Shown here: in pieces, positions 1 to 7,884 of the stretch
Layout of the letters: each line of letters opens with the position of its first letter
How positions within the stretch are numbered: position 1 is the first letter of the stretch
Assembly: GCA_900466475.1 (NCBI GenBank)
Contig: UBMI01000010.1
Span: 62,001 to 126,000, forward strand
Source: Hyphomicrobiales bacterium
Lineage (GTDB): Bacteria > Pseudomonadota > Alphaproteobacteria > Rhizobiales > Rhizobiaceae
Length of the DNA stretch: 64,000 nucleotides
Direction: 5' to 3'
Notes under the pieces: generated by a model
The model's database searches: none
Told to the model about the DNA's origin: nothing
The model's input: only the letters and a program-made list of their open reading frames with translations
Translations under genes and position numbers: made by a program

Positions 1-83
1 TGCTTCGGCTTGTCGGCGGCGCCGGCGACAGCAGGAAAAAATAGGGAGAGGGCGAGGGACGCAGAAAAAATGGAACGAAACAT
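1..83 (-). CDS. Exported protein, N-terminal fragment only
   Basis: An ATG at 81-83 on the minus strand opens a reading frame that leaves the window at base 1. The 27 visible residues form a textbook signal peptide: MFRS start, a hydrophobic stretch of Leu/Ala/Phe, then PAVAGAA followed by the polar DKPK. The mature part lies outside, so no family can be named. It is divergent from the NnrU-like gene, with about 130 bases between the starts. Start and signal peptide are seen directly; periplasmic location is inferred. Confidence 0.6.
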   Translation of the reverse strand, partial: MFRSIFSASLALSLFFPAVAGAADKPK

Positions 84-211
84 GGGCACCGCGACAATTT
101 GCATTGCGGTTTTCCTGTTACAGAAATGCGGCGAAGCTGCGGTCTCGCTGGCATTTTTCATCTTGTGCCGGTAATTCATGGCTGACCAAGAAACGGGAAA
201 ACAAGATCACC

Positions 212-808
212 ATGGCTCTGCTCGTCCTCAGTCTTATTCTCTTCCTCGGCCTGCACCTGATCCGCGTCGTCGTGCCGGGCTTCCGGCAGGCGATGATCGA
301 CAAGGTCGGCAAGCCGGCCTGGATCGCCTTTCATGCGATTGCGAGCATCCTGACGCTGATCTTCGTGATCTATGCCTTCGGGGCGGCACGCAGAGAGCCG
401 ATCGGCATGCTCTACAATCCGCCCATGGGTATGGCGCATCTCACCGTCACCCTGATGCTGATTGCGGTAATCTGTCTCGTCGCTGGTTTCCTGCCGGCCG
501 GTTACATCAAGACGAAGACGAAACATCCGATCGTATTGTCGGTGAAAATCTGGGCGCTGGCCCATCTCCTGTCGAATGGCGAGGCTTATTCGGTTCTGCT
601 CTTTGCGGCATTCCTTGCCTGGGGTGTGGTGCTGCGCATTTCGCTGAAGCGGCGCCAGCGCCGCGGCGAGATAACGCTGCCGGCTTTCGTTTCGGCCAAA
701 TATGACGTCTATGCCGTCATCATCGGCGTGGTGGTCTGGGCGCTGATGATCTGGCGCGTTCACGAATGGCTGATCGGCGTTGCACCACTGCCGATGCTTG
801 CTTCGTGA
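212..808 (+). CDS. NnrU family integral membrane protein
   Basis: A 198-residue polytopic membrane protein. I take ATG 212 (MALLVLSLILF), where the hydrophobic protein begins; the 36 upstream in-frame residues look non-coding. Five or so hydrophobic segments are visible, with the motifs GLHLIRV near the N-terminus, HPIVLSVKIWALAHLLSNG in the middle and YAVIIGVVVWAL near the end, as in NnrU/MAPEG-like proteins. NnrU was named from denitrifying rhizobia, where it accompanies nitric-oxide-regulated genes, but the family also occurs without denitrification genes, as here. The biochemical role is unknown. It precedes the YfgM-like gene and der on the same strand. Confidence 0.8.
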   Translation: MALLVLSLILFLGLHLIRVVVPGFRQAMIDKVGKPAWIAFHAIASILTLIFVIYAFGAARREPIGMLYNPPMGMAHLTVTLMLIAVICLVAGFLPAGYIKTKTKHPIVLSVKIWALAHLLSNGEAYSVLLFAAFLAWGVVLRISLKRRQRRGEITLPAFVSAKYDVYAVIIGVVVWALMIWRVHEWLIGVAPLPMLAS

Positions 809-909
809 CGATTCTGCGATATCCCCCTTACAACGGCCGCAAAATGGAGTAGAAGGCCCGACAATGTGCGTTTTGCACTGTGTATGGGTATCCGCGGCCG
901 GAGACGAGA

Positions 910-1593
910 ATGGCATTCAACGACGACAGCTTCATTCGTGAAGTCAACGAGGAACTGCGTTCCGACCAGATGAAGGGCGCGGTGCGCCGGTTTGGCCGCT
1001 ATATCATTGCCATTGCCGTTCTTATCGTGCTCGGAACCATCGGCAAGGTCGCCTATGAATATTGGGACAATAACGCGTCCTCCGGCGCTGGCGACCAGTT
1101 CCTGGCGGCGATGAAGCTTGCCGACGAGAACAAGACCGACGAGGCGCTTGCTGCACTCGATAAACTGGAGAAGGAAGGCCATGGCGCCTATCCGGTTCTG
1201 GCGCGTATGCGTGCCGCGACCGTCCAGGCCCAGAAGGGCGACAATGCCGGTGCCATCGCCTCTTTCCAGGAGATAGCCAAGGACAAGTCCGTTCCGGCTG
1301 CCGTGCAGGATGCCGCCAAGATGCGCGCCGGCTGGCTGCTGATCGAGAACGGCACCTACGACCAGGTTTCTGCTGCTGTCGAGGAAATGGCCGTCCCGGG
1401 CAACGCCTTCCGCCACTCGGCGCGCGAGGCGCTTGGTCTTGCCGCTTACAAGGCCGGCAACATGGCGCAGGCGCGCCAGTGGTTCCAGGCTATCGTTGAC
1501 GATCCGGACAGCCCGCGCGCTGTTGGCAATCGTGCTCATATGATGCTTGATCTCATCACCGCATCCGGCAAGGCGCCCGCCGCGCAGGGTTAA
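910..1593 (+). CDS. YfgM-like TPR-fold membrane-anchored protein
   Basis: A 227-residue protein starting at ATG 910 (MAFNDDSFIREVNEELRSD). Residues about 35-55 form one transmembrane segment (YIIAIAVLIVLGTIGKV). The rest is an alpha-helical, Ala-rich region with TPR-like helical pairs (AALDKLEKEGHGAYPVLA, ALGLAAYKAGNMAQARQWF). This matches the YfgM/DUF2659 type: N-terminal anchor and periplasmic TPR domain. In Escherichia coli yfgM lies just upstream of bamB and der and acts with SecYEG and periplasmic chaperones; here it lies 16 bases before der without bamB. The role is inferred from family and position. Confidence 0.75.
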   Translation: MAFNDDSFIREVNEELRSDQMKGAVRRFGRYIIAIAVLIVLGTIGKVAYEYWDNNASSGAGDQFLAAMKLADENKTDEALAALDKLEKEGHGAYPVLARMRAATVQAQKGDNAGAIASFQEIAKDKSVPAAVQDAAKMRAGWLLIENGTYDQVSAAVEEMAVPGNAFRHSAREALGLAAYKAGNMAQARQWFQAIVDDPDSPRAVGNRAHMMLDLITASGKAPAAQG

Positions 1594-1609
1594 GGCTTAA
1601 GGGAAAAGA

Positions 1610-3034
1610 ATGAGTTTTACGGTCGCCATCGTCGGACGCCCGAATGTCGGCAAGTCGACGCTTTTCAACCGTCTGGTTGGGAAGAAGCTAGCGCTTGTCG
1701 ATGACACGCCGGGTGTGACGCGTGACCGTCGGCCGGGTGAAGCGCGTCTTGTCGATCTGCGCTTCACGATCATCGATACCGCGGGTCTGGAAGAGGCGAC
1801 CGACGAAAGCCTGCAGGGCCGCATGCGGCAGCAGACCGAAGCGGCGATCGACGAAGCCGACCTTTCGCTCTTCATCGTCGATGCCAAGACGGGACTGACG
1901 CCTGTTGATACGGCTCTCGGCGAGATGCTGCGCCGACGCGGAAGGCCCGTCGTGCTCGTTGCCAACAAATCCGAAGCGCGGGGGTCCGATAGCGGTTTCT
2001 ACGACGCCTTTTCGCTCGGGCTTGGCGAACCGGTGGCGATCTCAGCCGAACACGGGCAGGGCATGCTCGATCTACGCGATGCCATCGTCGCGGCAGTCGG
2101 CGAGGATATTGCCTTTCCGCCGAAGGATGATGTCGCGGTCACCGATGTCGATCTGCCGCAGTCATCAGGCGAGGAGGACGAGGAAGACGAAGAACCCGTC
2201 TACGATGACAGCAAGCCGCTGCGTGTCGCGATCGTCGGCCGCCCCAATGCCGGCAAGTCGACACTCATCAATCGTTTCCTCGGCGAGGACCGGCTGCTGA
2301 CCGGCCCGGAGGCCGGCATCACGCGTGATTCCATCTCCGTGGAGTGGGAATGGCGCGGCCGCACGATCAAGATGTTCGATACGGCAGGCATGCGCCGCAA
2401 GGCCAAGGTGATTGAAAAGCTCGAAAAGCTTTCGGTCGCCGATGCGCTGCGCGCCATCCGTTTTGCCGAGACCGTGGTTATCGTCTTCGACGCGACGATC
2501 CCCTTCGAGAAGCAGGATCTCCATATTGTCGATCTCGTGCTGCGCGAAGGACGCGCGGCCGTGCTCGCCTTCAACAAGTGGGACATGATCGAGGACCGCC
2601 AGGCGGTGCTGGCGGACCTGCGCGAAAAGACCGACCGGCTCTTGCCGCAGGCACGCGGCATCCGCGCCGTTCCGATCTCCGGCCAGACAGGCTGGGGGCT
2701 CGACAAGCTCATGCAGTCGATCATCGATACGGATCGTGTTTGGAACAAGCGCATTTCCACCGCCAAGCTCAATCGCTGGCTGGAGCAGCAGCAGGTGCAG
2801 CACCCGCCACCGGCCGTTTCCGGTCGCCGTATCAAGCTCAAATACATGACGCAGGTGAAGGCCCGTCCGCCGGCCTTCATGGTGTCCTGCACCCGCTCTG
2901 ACGCTCTGCCGGAATCCTATACGCGCTACCTGATCAACGGGCTGCGTGCGGATTTCGATATGCCGAGCGTACCGATCCGGATCCATTACCGCTCGCCGGA
3001 CAATCCCTTTGAGGGGAAGAAGAAGCGGACCTAG
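1610..3034 (+). CDS. der: Ribosome biogenesis GTPase Der (EngA)
   Basis: A 474-residue double GTPase needed for maturation of the 50S ribosomal subunit. The first G domain starts at residue 8 with GRPNVGKST and has DTAG and NKSE (a Glu where the fourth G motif often has Asp). An acidic linker ([10 protein letters not shown]) leads to the second G domain, with [17 protein letters not shown] and NKWD. The C-terminal KH-like domain ends in [11 protein letters not shown]. Length and domain order are those of alphaproteobacterial Der. It follows the YfgM-like gene by 16 bases and is probably cotranscribed with it. Confidence 0.97.
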   Translation: MSFTVAIVGRPNVGKSTLFNRLVGKKLALVDDTPGVTRDRRPGEARLVDLRFTIIDTAGLEEATDESLQGRMRQQTEAAIDEADLSLFIVDAKTGLTPVDTALGEMLRRRGRPVVLVANKSEARGSDSGFYDAFSLGLGEPVAISAEHGQGMLDLRDAIVAAVGEDIAFPPKDDVAVTDVDLPQSSGEEDEEDEEPVYDDSKPLRVAIVGRPNAGKSTLINRFLGEDRLLTGPEAGITRDSISVEWEWRGRTIKMFDTAGMRRKAKVIEKLEKLSVADALRAIRFAETVVIVFDATIPFEKQDLHIVDLVLREGRAAVLAFNKWDMIEDRQAVLADLREKTDRLLPQARGIRAVPISGQTGWGLDKLMQSIIDTDRVWNKRISTAKLNRWLEQQQVQHPPPAVSGRRIKLKYMTQVKARPPAFMVSCTRSDALPESYTRYLINGLRADFDMPSVPIRIHYRSPDNPFEGKKKRT

Positions 3035-3091
3035 CGCGTTTTCCAGCTTTGCCGCGCAAGCCGGGATGAGCTTGGCCGAGCAGGCGTGGCG

Positions 3092-3529
3092 TCAGGATGC
3101 GCTCTTGTTCAGTGCTTCCCGCAGCGCGACGATCTCTGCCTGCAGTCGCGCGAGCTGGTCGGCGTTGCGGCCGCTTGCGTCGATGATGCAGCCCGGCACG
3201 GTCTCCGCCCTTTCCTTCAGCCGCTTGCCTTCGTCCGTCAGTCGCAACACGACGACGCGCTCGTCCTGCTTGCTGCGTTCGCGGTGGATGTAGCCGGCCA
3301 TTTCCAGGCGCTTCAGAAGAGGAGTCAGCGTGCTCGATTCCAGGAAGAGCTTTTCGCCAAGGCCGCCGACGGTCTGGCCGTCCTCTTCCCACAGGCAGAC
3401 CATCGCCAGATATTGCGGGTAGGTGAGGCCGAGCTCGTCGAGCAGAGGCTTGTAGACACGATTGAAGGCGTGGCTGGCCGTATAGACGGCAAAGCAGATG
3501 AAAGTATCGAGTTTCAGCTGGTCTGACAT
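3092..3529 (-). CDS. ohrR: MarR-family peroxide-sensing regulator, OhrR type
   Basis: A 145-residue winged-helix regulator. The N-terminal LDTFICFAVYTA carries Cys12 at the position of the reactive cysteine of OhrR proteins, and Cys114 (VPGCIID) could be the resolving cysteine of the two-cysteine subgroup. The DNA-binding part is FLESSTLTPLLKRLEMAGYIHRER followed by the wing DERVVVLRLTDEG. OhrR proteins repress an organic-hydroperoxide reductase until oxidised. Here the divergent neighbour is an exported esterase, not ohr, so the inducer may be an organic peroxide or another electrophile. The intergenic region holds twin operators. Family assignment is strong; the peroxide response is inferred. 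Confidence 0.8.
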   Translation of the reverse strand: MSDQLKLDTFICFAVYTASHAFNRVYKPLLDELGLTYPQYLAMVCLWEEDGQTVGGLGEKLFLESSTLTPLLKRLEMAGYIHRERSKQDERVVVLRLTDEGKRLKERAETVPGCIIDASGRNADQLARLQAEIVALREALNKSAS

Positions 3530-3554
3530 GGCTCAATCTCCGAACCCGCGGATA

Positions 3555-3638
3555 TTATATCGTGCGATAAATAATCGTATCCGCTTTTAGTGCATGGCAG
3601 CTATGCGATAATTTATATCGTACGATAAATAATCGTGT
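3555..3638. promoter_or_regulatory. Twin direct-repeat operators between ohrR-like gene and hydrolase gene
   Basis: A 26-base element occurs at 3555-3580 and again at 3613-3638, matching at 24 of 26 positions, with a 58-base period. The shared core reads TCGTRCGATAAATAATCGT, containing the dyad ATCGTRCGAT plus a third ATCGT arm. Extra half-sites (TGCGATAA, GTGCGATA) lie at 3604 and 3637. The position between two divergent starts, one of a MarR-family regulator, fits binding sites that control both genes. The binding protein is inferred. Confidence 0.7.
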
Positions 3639-3691
3639 GCGATATTAAAAACGTGTTCAGGACGAACGCAACGAACCAAGAGGATACGACA

Positions 3692-4705
3692 ATGTCTGGC
3701 ATCAAGACCGCAGTTTCCGCAGCAGCAATCCTGGCAGCTTCCGCAGCCGGAGCGTTTGCCGATCCGGTGCTCGAACCGACAACGCAGAAATTCATCGACA
3801 GCCTGGCCGGCTCCAAGCCGATCTACACCTTCTCGCCTGCCGATGCCCGCAACATTCTCGCCGGTGCCCAGAAGGGCGACGTGAAGAAGCTTGCGGCCCA
3901 GGAAGAAGACAAGGTTATCAAGGTTGGCCCGACCGGCAGCGTCAAGCTGCGCATCATCCGCCCGGAGGGCGCCAAGGGCACGCTGCCTGTCGTCATGTAT
4001 TTCCACGGCGGCGGCTGGGTGCTGGGTGATGCCGATACGCATGACCGGCTGGTGCGCGAGATCGCCAATGGCGCACAGGCCGCCGTTGTCTTCGTCGATT
4101 ATGACCGTTCGCCGGAAGCCCGTTATCCTATCGCCATCGAACAGGCTTACGCCGCGACCAAATATGTCGCCGAGCACGCGAAGGAATTCCGCGTCGATGC
4201 CAGCCGCTTCGCCGTCGCCGGCGATAGCGTCGGCGGCAATATGACGGCTGCGGTGACGTTGCTCGCCAAGGAGCGCGGCGGTCCCGCCATCGACCAGCAG
4301 GTGCTGTTCTACCCCGTCACCGACGCCAATTTCGATACCGGTTCCTACAACCAGTTCGCCAACGGCCCGTGGCTGACCAAGGAAGCGATGAAGTGGTTCT
4401 GGAATGCTTATTTGCCTGACGAGGCCAAGCGCCAGGAACCGACCGCTTCACCGCTTCAGGCCTCGCTCGAGCAGTTGAACGGCCTGCCGCCGGCGCTTGT
4501 CATCGTCGATGAAAATGACGTGCTTCGTGACGAAGGCGAGGCCTATGCCCGCAAGCTGTCCCAGGCAGGCGTAAAGGTCACATCGATCCGCTTTAATGGC
4601 ACGATCCATGACTTCGTGCTCTTGAATGCAATTGCCGAAACGCCTGCTGTCCGAAGCGCAATTTCAGTGGCCAACGACACGCTGCGGGCCGCCCTTCACA
4701 AGTAA
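3692..4705 (+). CDS. Exported alpha/beta hydrolase, hormone-sensitive-lipase (fold-3) family
   Basis: A 337-residue esterase-like enzyme starting at ATG 3692, after the AAGAGGATACGACA leader. Residues 1-23 are a signal peptide (AVSAAAILAASAAGAFA), so it probably acts in the periplasm. It has the oxyanion-hole motif YFHGGGWVLGD, the nucleophile motif GDSVGG, an acid in DENDVLRDEG and a His in GTIHDFVLL, giving a complete catalytic set for fold-3 esterases. Substrate unknown. It is divergent from the OhrR-type regulator and shares its operator region, so it is likely induced by the same signal. Exported members of this esterase family are less usual than cytoplasmic ones. Confidence 0.85.
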   Translation: MSGIKTAVSAAAILAASAAGAFADPVLEPTTQKFIDSLAGSKPIYTFSPADARNILAGAQKGDVKKLAAQEEDKVIKVGPTGSVKLRIIRPEGAKGTLPVVMYFHGGGWVLGDADTHDRLVREIANGAQAAVVFVDYDRSPEARYPIAIEQAYAATKYVAEHAKEFRVDASRFAVAGDSVGGNMTAAVTLLAKERGGPAIDQQVLFYPVTDANFDTGSYNQFANGPWLTKEAMKWFWNAYLPDEAKRQEPTASPLQASLEQLNGLPPALVIVDENDVLRDEGEAYARKLSQAGVKVTSIRFNGTIHDFVLLNAIAETPAVRSAISVANDTLRAALHK

Positions 4706-4708
4706 GGC

Positions 4709-5893
4709 TCAATCAGATGATGGAAGAGGCCCGGCGCTATCGCCGGGCTTTCTGCTTCTTGGAAGGGACTTGGTGGCATATTGCCACGCTTTCTTCCACT
4801 TTGGCGTGATGACGCCATTGGCGGCGCGGATATTGTTGATGAACTGCAGTGTGGCTGCTTCCCAGGAATATTGCATGGCAAGCTCGCGCGCCTTCTCCCG
4901 CGAGCCCGACAGAGCGGCCAGGCAGGCAGTCTGCAGGTTCTCGTTGAGCGCGCCGACAAGGCTTTCTTCGCCGATGATGTCCAGCGGGCCAGTGACGGGA
5001 TAGGCCGCGACGGGGACGCCTGAGGCCAGCGCTTCCAGAATGGTGTTGCCGAACGTATCCGTCAGCGACGGGAAGACGAAGACATCGGCCTGCGCATAGG
5101 CTTTTGCCAGTTCCTCACCGAATTTTACGCCGGTAAAATGCACATTCGGATAGCGCTCTGCCAGCTCGGCGCGCGCTGGGCCGTCACCGACCACCACCTT
5201 CGAACCGGGCAGGTCGAGGTCGAGGAAAGCCGGCAGGTTCTTTTCCAGCGCCACGCGGCCGACTGTCATGAAGATCGGGCGGGCAAGGCCGAACGGTTTT
5301 TCTTCCAGCGGCATCGGATGGAACTGCGTGGCATCGATGCCACGGCTCCACGGCATGAGGTTCTTGATACCCTTTGCGGAGAGCTCGCGGGCGAGGCTCG
5401 GGGTCGCGACCATGCAGCCGGCGCCACCATTGTGAAACCAGCGCACGAAGGCGTAGAGCCAGCTTGCGGGGATGGGCAGCCGGGCCGAGACATATTCGGG
5501 AAAACGGGTGTGATAGCTGGTGGAGAAAGGCATGCGCTTGCGAAGGCACCAGCGGCGCGCCGTCAGTCCCAGCGGGCCTTCCGTCGCGATGTGAACATAG
5601 GAAGGCTTGTGCTTTTCGATCTCGCGGGCAACGCGGCTGTACCAGGCGATCGACAGGCGGATTTCGGGATAGGTGGGGCAGGGGATGCTGGCGAAACGCT
5701 CCGGCGTCACCATCGAGACTTCAACGCCCATCCTGGCGAGTTCCCGATTCGTATTCTCAATCGAGCGGACGACCCCGTTGACCTGCGGGTGCCAGGCGTC
5801 AGTCACGATCACCAGCCGCTCCGGCACGGCACCAGCGGCTGCGGCACTAGCCCAGCTTTCGCCGCTATATGAATTTGACGGACGTTGCAGCAT
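4709..5893 (-). CDS. GT4-type glycosyltransferase, probably glycolipid-forming
   Basis: A 394-residue GT-B fold glycosyltransferase. I choose ATG 5893 because GGAAATGAAAGC before it is a usable ribosome site; a TTG 36 bases upstream is possible. The N-terminal half has TDAWHPQVNGVVRS and STSYHTRFPEYVSAR; the C-terminal half has the GT4 nucleotide-sugar motifs FMTVGRVALEKNL, VVGDGP, and FVFPSLTDTFGNTILEALASG with the E-x7-E type donor site. The HTRFPEYV motif is typical of GT4 enzymes that glycosylate diacylglycerol (SqdX/MGDG-synthase-like), and rhizobia make such glycolipids under phosphate starvation. That acceptor is an inference; another lipid or polysaccharide is possible. It lies downstream of glnII, on the same strand. 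Confidence 0.85.
   Translation of the reverse strand: MLQRPSNSYSGESWASAAAAGAVPERLVIVTDAWHPQVNGVVRSIENTNRELARMGVEVSMVTPERFASIPCPTYPEIRLSIAWYSRVAREIEKHKPSYVHIATEGPLGLTARRWCLRKRMPFSTSYHTRFPEYVSARLPIPASWLYAFVRWFHNGGAGCMVATPSLARELSAKGIKNLMPWSRGIDATQFHPMPLEEKPFGLARPIFMTVGRVALEKNLPAFLDLDLPGSKVVVGDGPARAELAERYPNVHFTGVKFGEELAKAYAQADVFVFPSLTDTFGNTILEALASGVPVAAYPVTGPLDIIGEESLVGALNENLQTACLAALSGSREKARELAMQYSWEAATLQFINNIRAANGVITPKWKKAWQYATKSLPRSRKPGDSAGPLPSSD
4729..4748 (+). terminator. Intrinsic terminator of the exported hydrolase gene
   Basis: A perfect 8-bp stem (GCCCGGCG, loop CTAT, CGCCGGGC) followed by TTTCTGCTTCTT begins 24 bases after the hydrolase stop. It lies inside the 3' end of the convergent glycosyltransferase gene. 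Confidence 0.65.
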
Positions 5894-6104
5894 GCTTTCA
5901 TTTCCATCAGCGTCGCTTGGTTCTGGCAACGCACCACCCCTGGCGGGGTTCCGGAATGGCGATTCCCGCTTATCTATTTTGGCGGAAGTGCATGATGGAA
6001 ATATTACAGCCCTCTGCGAGTATTTACAGGGCTTTATGGCAGGAGAAACCGGCCAATTATGTCAGCGATGGATCGCCTTCGGGCGCTGTGCCTTGAAAAA
6101 TGAA

Positions 6105-6130
6105 CGGCGCCGACGGGGAGGTCGGCGCCG
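6105..6130 (-). terminator. Intrinsic terminator of glnII
   Basis: A perfect 10-bp stem (CGGCGCCGAC / GTCGGCGCCG) with a 6-base loop lies 10 bases after the glnII stop. Read on the minus strand it is followed by TTCATTTTTC, giving the usual T-rich tail. Confidence 0.8.
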
Positions 6131-6139
6131 CAGTAAAAC

Positions 6140-7180
6140 TCAGGCTGCAGCCGAAGCGAAGCCGGAGGTCGGAACTTCCGAGATCGTCTTCAGAACCTGC
6201 GAGGCGATCTGATAGGGGCAGCCCTGGGAGTTCGGGCGGCGATCTTCGAGATAGCCCTTGTAGTCGTTCTTGACGAACGAGTGCGGAACGCGGATCGAGG
6301 CACCACGGTCGGCAACGCCGTAGGAGAACTTGTTCCACGGAGCCGTCTCGTGCTTGCCGGTCAGACGCTTGTCGTTGTCAGGGCCGTAAACGTTGATGTG
6401 GTCCATCAGGTTCTTGTCGAACTGGGCCATCAGCGCTTCGAAATAGGCCTTGCCGCCAACTTCGCGCATGAACTTTGTCGAGAAGTTGCAATGCATGCCC
6501 GAACCGTTCCAGTCGGTGTCGCCGAGCGGCTTGCAATGATACTCGATGTCGATGCCGTACTTTTCGGTCAGGCGCTGCAGGAGGTAGCGCGCCATCCAGA
6601 TCTGGTCGGCGGCCTTCTTGGAGCCCTTGCCGAAAATCTGGAATTCCCACTGGCCCTTTGCCACTTCGGCATTGATGCCTTCGTGGTTGATGCCGGCAGC
6701 GAGGCAGAGATCGAGGTGCTCTTCAACGATTTCGCGGGCAACCGAACCAACGTTCGAGTAGCCGACGCCGGTGTAGTAGGGGCCCTGCGGAGCCGGGTAG
6801 CCGGACTCGGGGAAGCCGAGCGGGCGGCCGTTCTCGTAGAAGAAATATTCCTGTTCGAAGCCGAACCAGGCATCTTCGTCGTCGAGGATGGTGGCGCGCG
6901 CGTTGGACGCATGCGGCGTGACGCCGTCCGGCATCATGACTTCGCACATGACGAGCACGCCGTTGGTGCGGGCCGGATCCGGATAGATGGCAACCGGCTT
7001 CAACACGCAATCAGAGCTGCGGCCTTCGGCCTGCATCGTCGACGAACCGTCGAAGCCCCAGAGCGGGAGCTGTTCGAGCGTCGGGAAATTATCGAATTCC
7101 TTGACCTGCGTCTTGCCACGCAGGTTCGGTACCGGAGTGTACCCATCGAGCCAAATGTACTCGAGCTTATACTTTGTCAT
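6140..7180 (-). CDS. glnII: Glutamine synthetase type II (GSII)
   Basis: A 346-residue, eukaryote-type glutamine synthetase that makes glutamine from glutamate, ammonia and ATP in the cytoplasm. The start MTKYKLEYIWLDGY at 7180 follows an AGAGAGACGCG ribosome site. Visible family motifs are LWGFDGSSTMQAEG, the glutamate/metal region FGFEQEYFFY, NHEGINAEVAKGQWEFQ and GADRGASIRVP-like VADRGASIRVP. Length matches rhizobial GlnII; type I enzymes are about 470 residues. A sigma-54 promoter lies about 85 bases upstream, and gstI is divergent. In Rhizobium leguminosarum glnII is transcribed by NtrC with RpoN and its mRNA is blocked in translation by GstI; the same arrangement is present here. Confidence 0.97.
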   Translation of the reverse strand: MTKYKLEYIWLDGYTPVPNLRGKTQVKEFDNFPTLEQLPLWGFDGSSTMQAEGRSSDCVLKPVAIYPDPARTNGVLVMCEVMMPDGVTPHASNARATILDDEDAWFGFEQEYFFYENGRPLGFPESGYPAPQGPYYTGVGYSNVGSVAREIVEEHLDLCLAAGINHEGINAEVAKGQWEFQIFGKGSKKAADQIWMARYLLQRLTEKYGIDIEYHCKPLGDTDWNGSGMHCNFSTKFMREVGGKAYFEALMAQFDKNLMDHINVYGPDNDKRLTGKHETAPWNKFSYGVADRGASIRVPHSFVKNDYKGYLEDRRPNSQGCPYQIASQVLKTISEVPTSGFASAAA

Positions 7181-7264
7181 CGCGTCTCTCTCTGCTGCGA
7201 ACTTGAGCAATCCTGAGGCAAGGGCGCAAGCGCGCACCCTCTCGCCAGGGGATGCCTATTCTAA

Positions 7265-7280
7265 AGCACGTAGCGTGCCA
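7265..7280 (-). promoter_or_regulatory. Sigma-54 (-24/-12) promoter of glnII
   Basis: On the minus strand the sequence TGGCACGCTACGTGCT matches the RpoN consensus TGGCACG-N4-TTGCW at all but one base, with exactly ten bases between the GG and GC. Transcription should start near 7254, giving a leader of about 74 bases before the glnII ATG. That leader is where GstI would act. Match and spacing are seen directly; use by RpoN is inferred. Confidence 0.85.
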
Positions 7281-7520
7281 GTTCGGACAGCTGACATAAA
7301 AAATTTGCGAATCACCGTGTTGCAGGCGTTTGCGAGAGAGGTTTCCGGCCCGCGAGGCGATGAGGGTTCGCGGCTATCGTCCTTGGCAGAGGCCATTTAA
7401 GAGGCAGGAACCAGATCAAAATTCCGGCGTTGTCAGCAATGGATGAAGTTTTGACCAAATCAGCAGGGCCTTAATCAGCAAATGCCGCATCGAGCGTTTA
7501 TAATTGCGACATTGCATCTA

Positions 7521-7557
7521 TTTTGTGCAATTTGCATAAACTATGTGCATTGTGCTA
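7521..7557. promoter_or_regulatory. TGCA-rich dyad region, candidate NtrC sites between glnII and gstI
   Basis: The 37 bases before gstI contain several TGCA cores: the near-dyad GTGCAATTTGCAT at 7525-7537 and GTGCATTGTGC at 7545-7555. They lie about 245-290 bases upstream of the sigma-54 promoter start and right before gstI, where NtrC is known to activate glnII and repress gstI in R. leguminosarum. The rest of 7281-7606 shows no gene. Site identity is tentative. Confidence 0.4.
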
Positions 7558-7606
7558 TTGTAGCGACCGTGAATGTTGATAGGCCGAGCTGAAGAAAGGC
7601 TATCTC

Positions 7607-7795
7607 ATGGCAATCGATTTCCATCGCGAATCCGCGACGATCTACCAGTTTCCGATCAAGGCCGTTCAGGCCTCGAACCGCTTCGAGCGCTTTCGGATGA
7701 TGGAGCGTGAGGCTGCCGGAGTGTGCGATGCGCTCGACAGCTGCTGGTATCACGATGAGGCCGTCCGCACCGACGACAAGAAGCCCAATTCCTGA
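7607..7795 (+). CDS. gstI: GstI, glutamine synthetase II translational inhibitor
   Basis: A 62-residue basic/acidic soluble peptide (start MAIDFHRESATIYQFPIKA) transcribed divergently from glnII. In R. leguminosarum a 63-residue protein, GstI, encoded at exactly this place, blocks translation of glnII mRNA by acting on its 5' leader when nitrogen is plentiful, and NtrC represses gstI when nitrogen is short. Size, location and divergent layout match; the sequence resembles my memory of the rhizobial family but I could not align it. ATG 7607 is preceded by GAAGAAAGGCTATCTC. No transmembrane segment or known enzyme motif is visible. Confidence 0.8.
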   Translation: MAIDFHRESATIYQFPIKAVQASNRFERFRMMEREAAGVCDALDSCWYHDEAVRTDDKKPNS

Positions 7796-7884
7796 TCTGA
7801 CGATCGATATGATTGACCGCTGAGGCGGGGGCGAGCCTGCGCGGGCCGCTTGATCAAGCGACATGCGCAGGCTTCAACCTGATG

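Noticed and set aside
104..211. N-terminal extension of the NnrU-like protein
   Set aside because: The extra 36 residues are not hydrophobic in the family pattern and the natural start MALLVLSLILF lies at 212.
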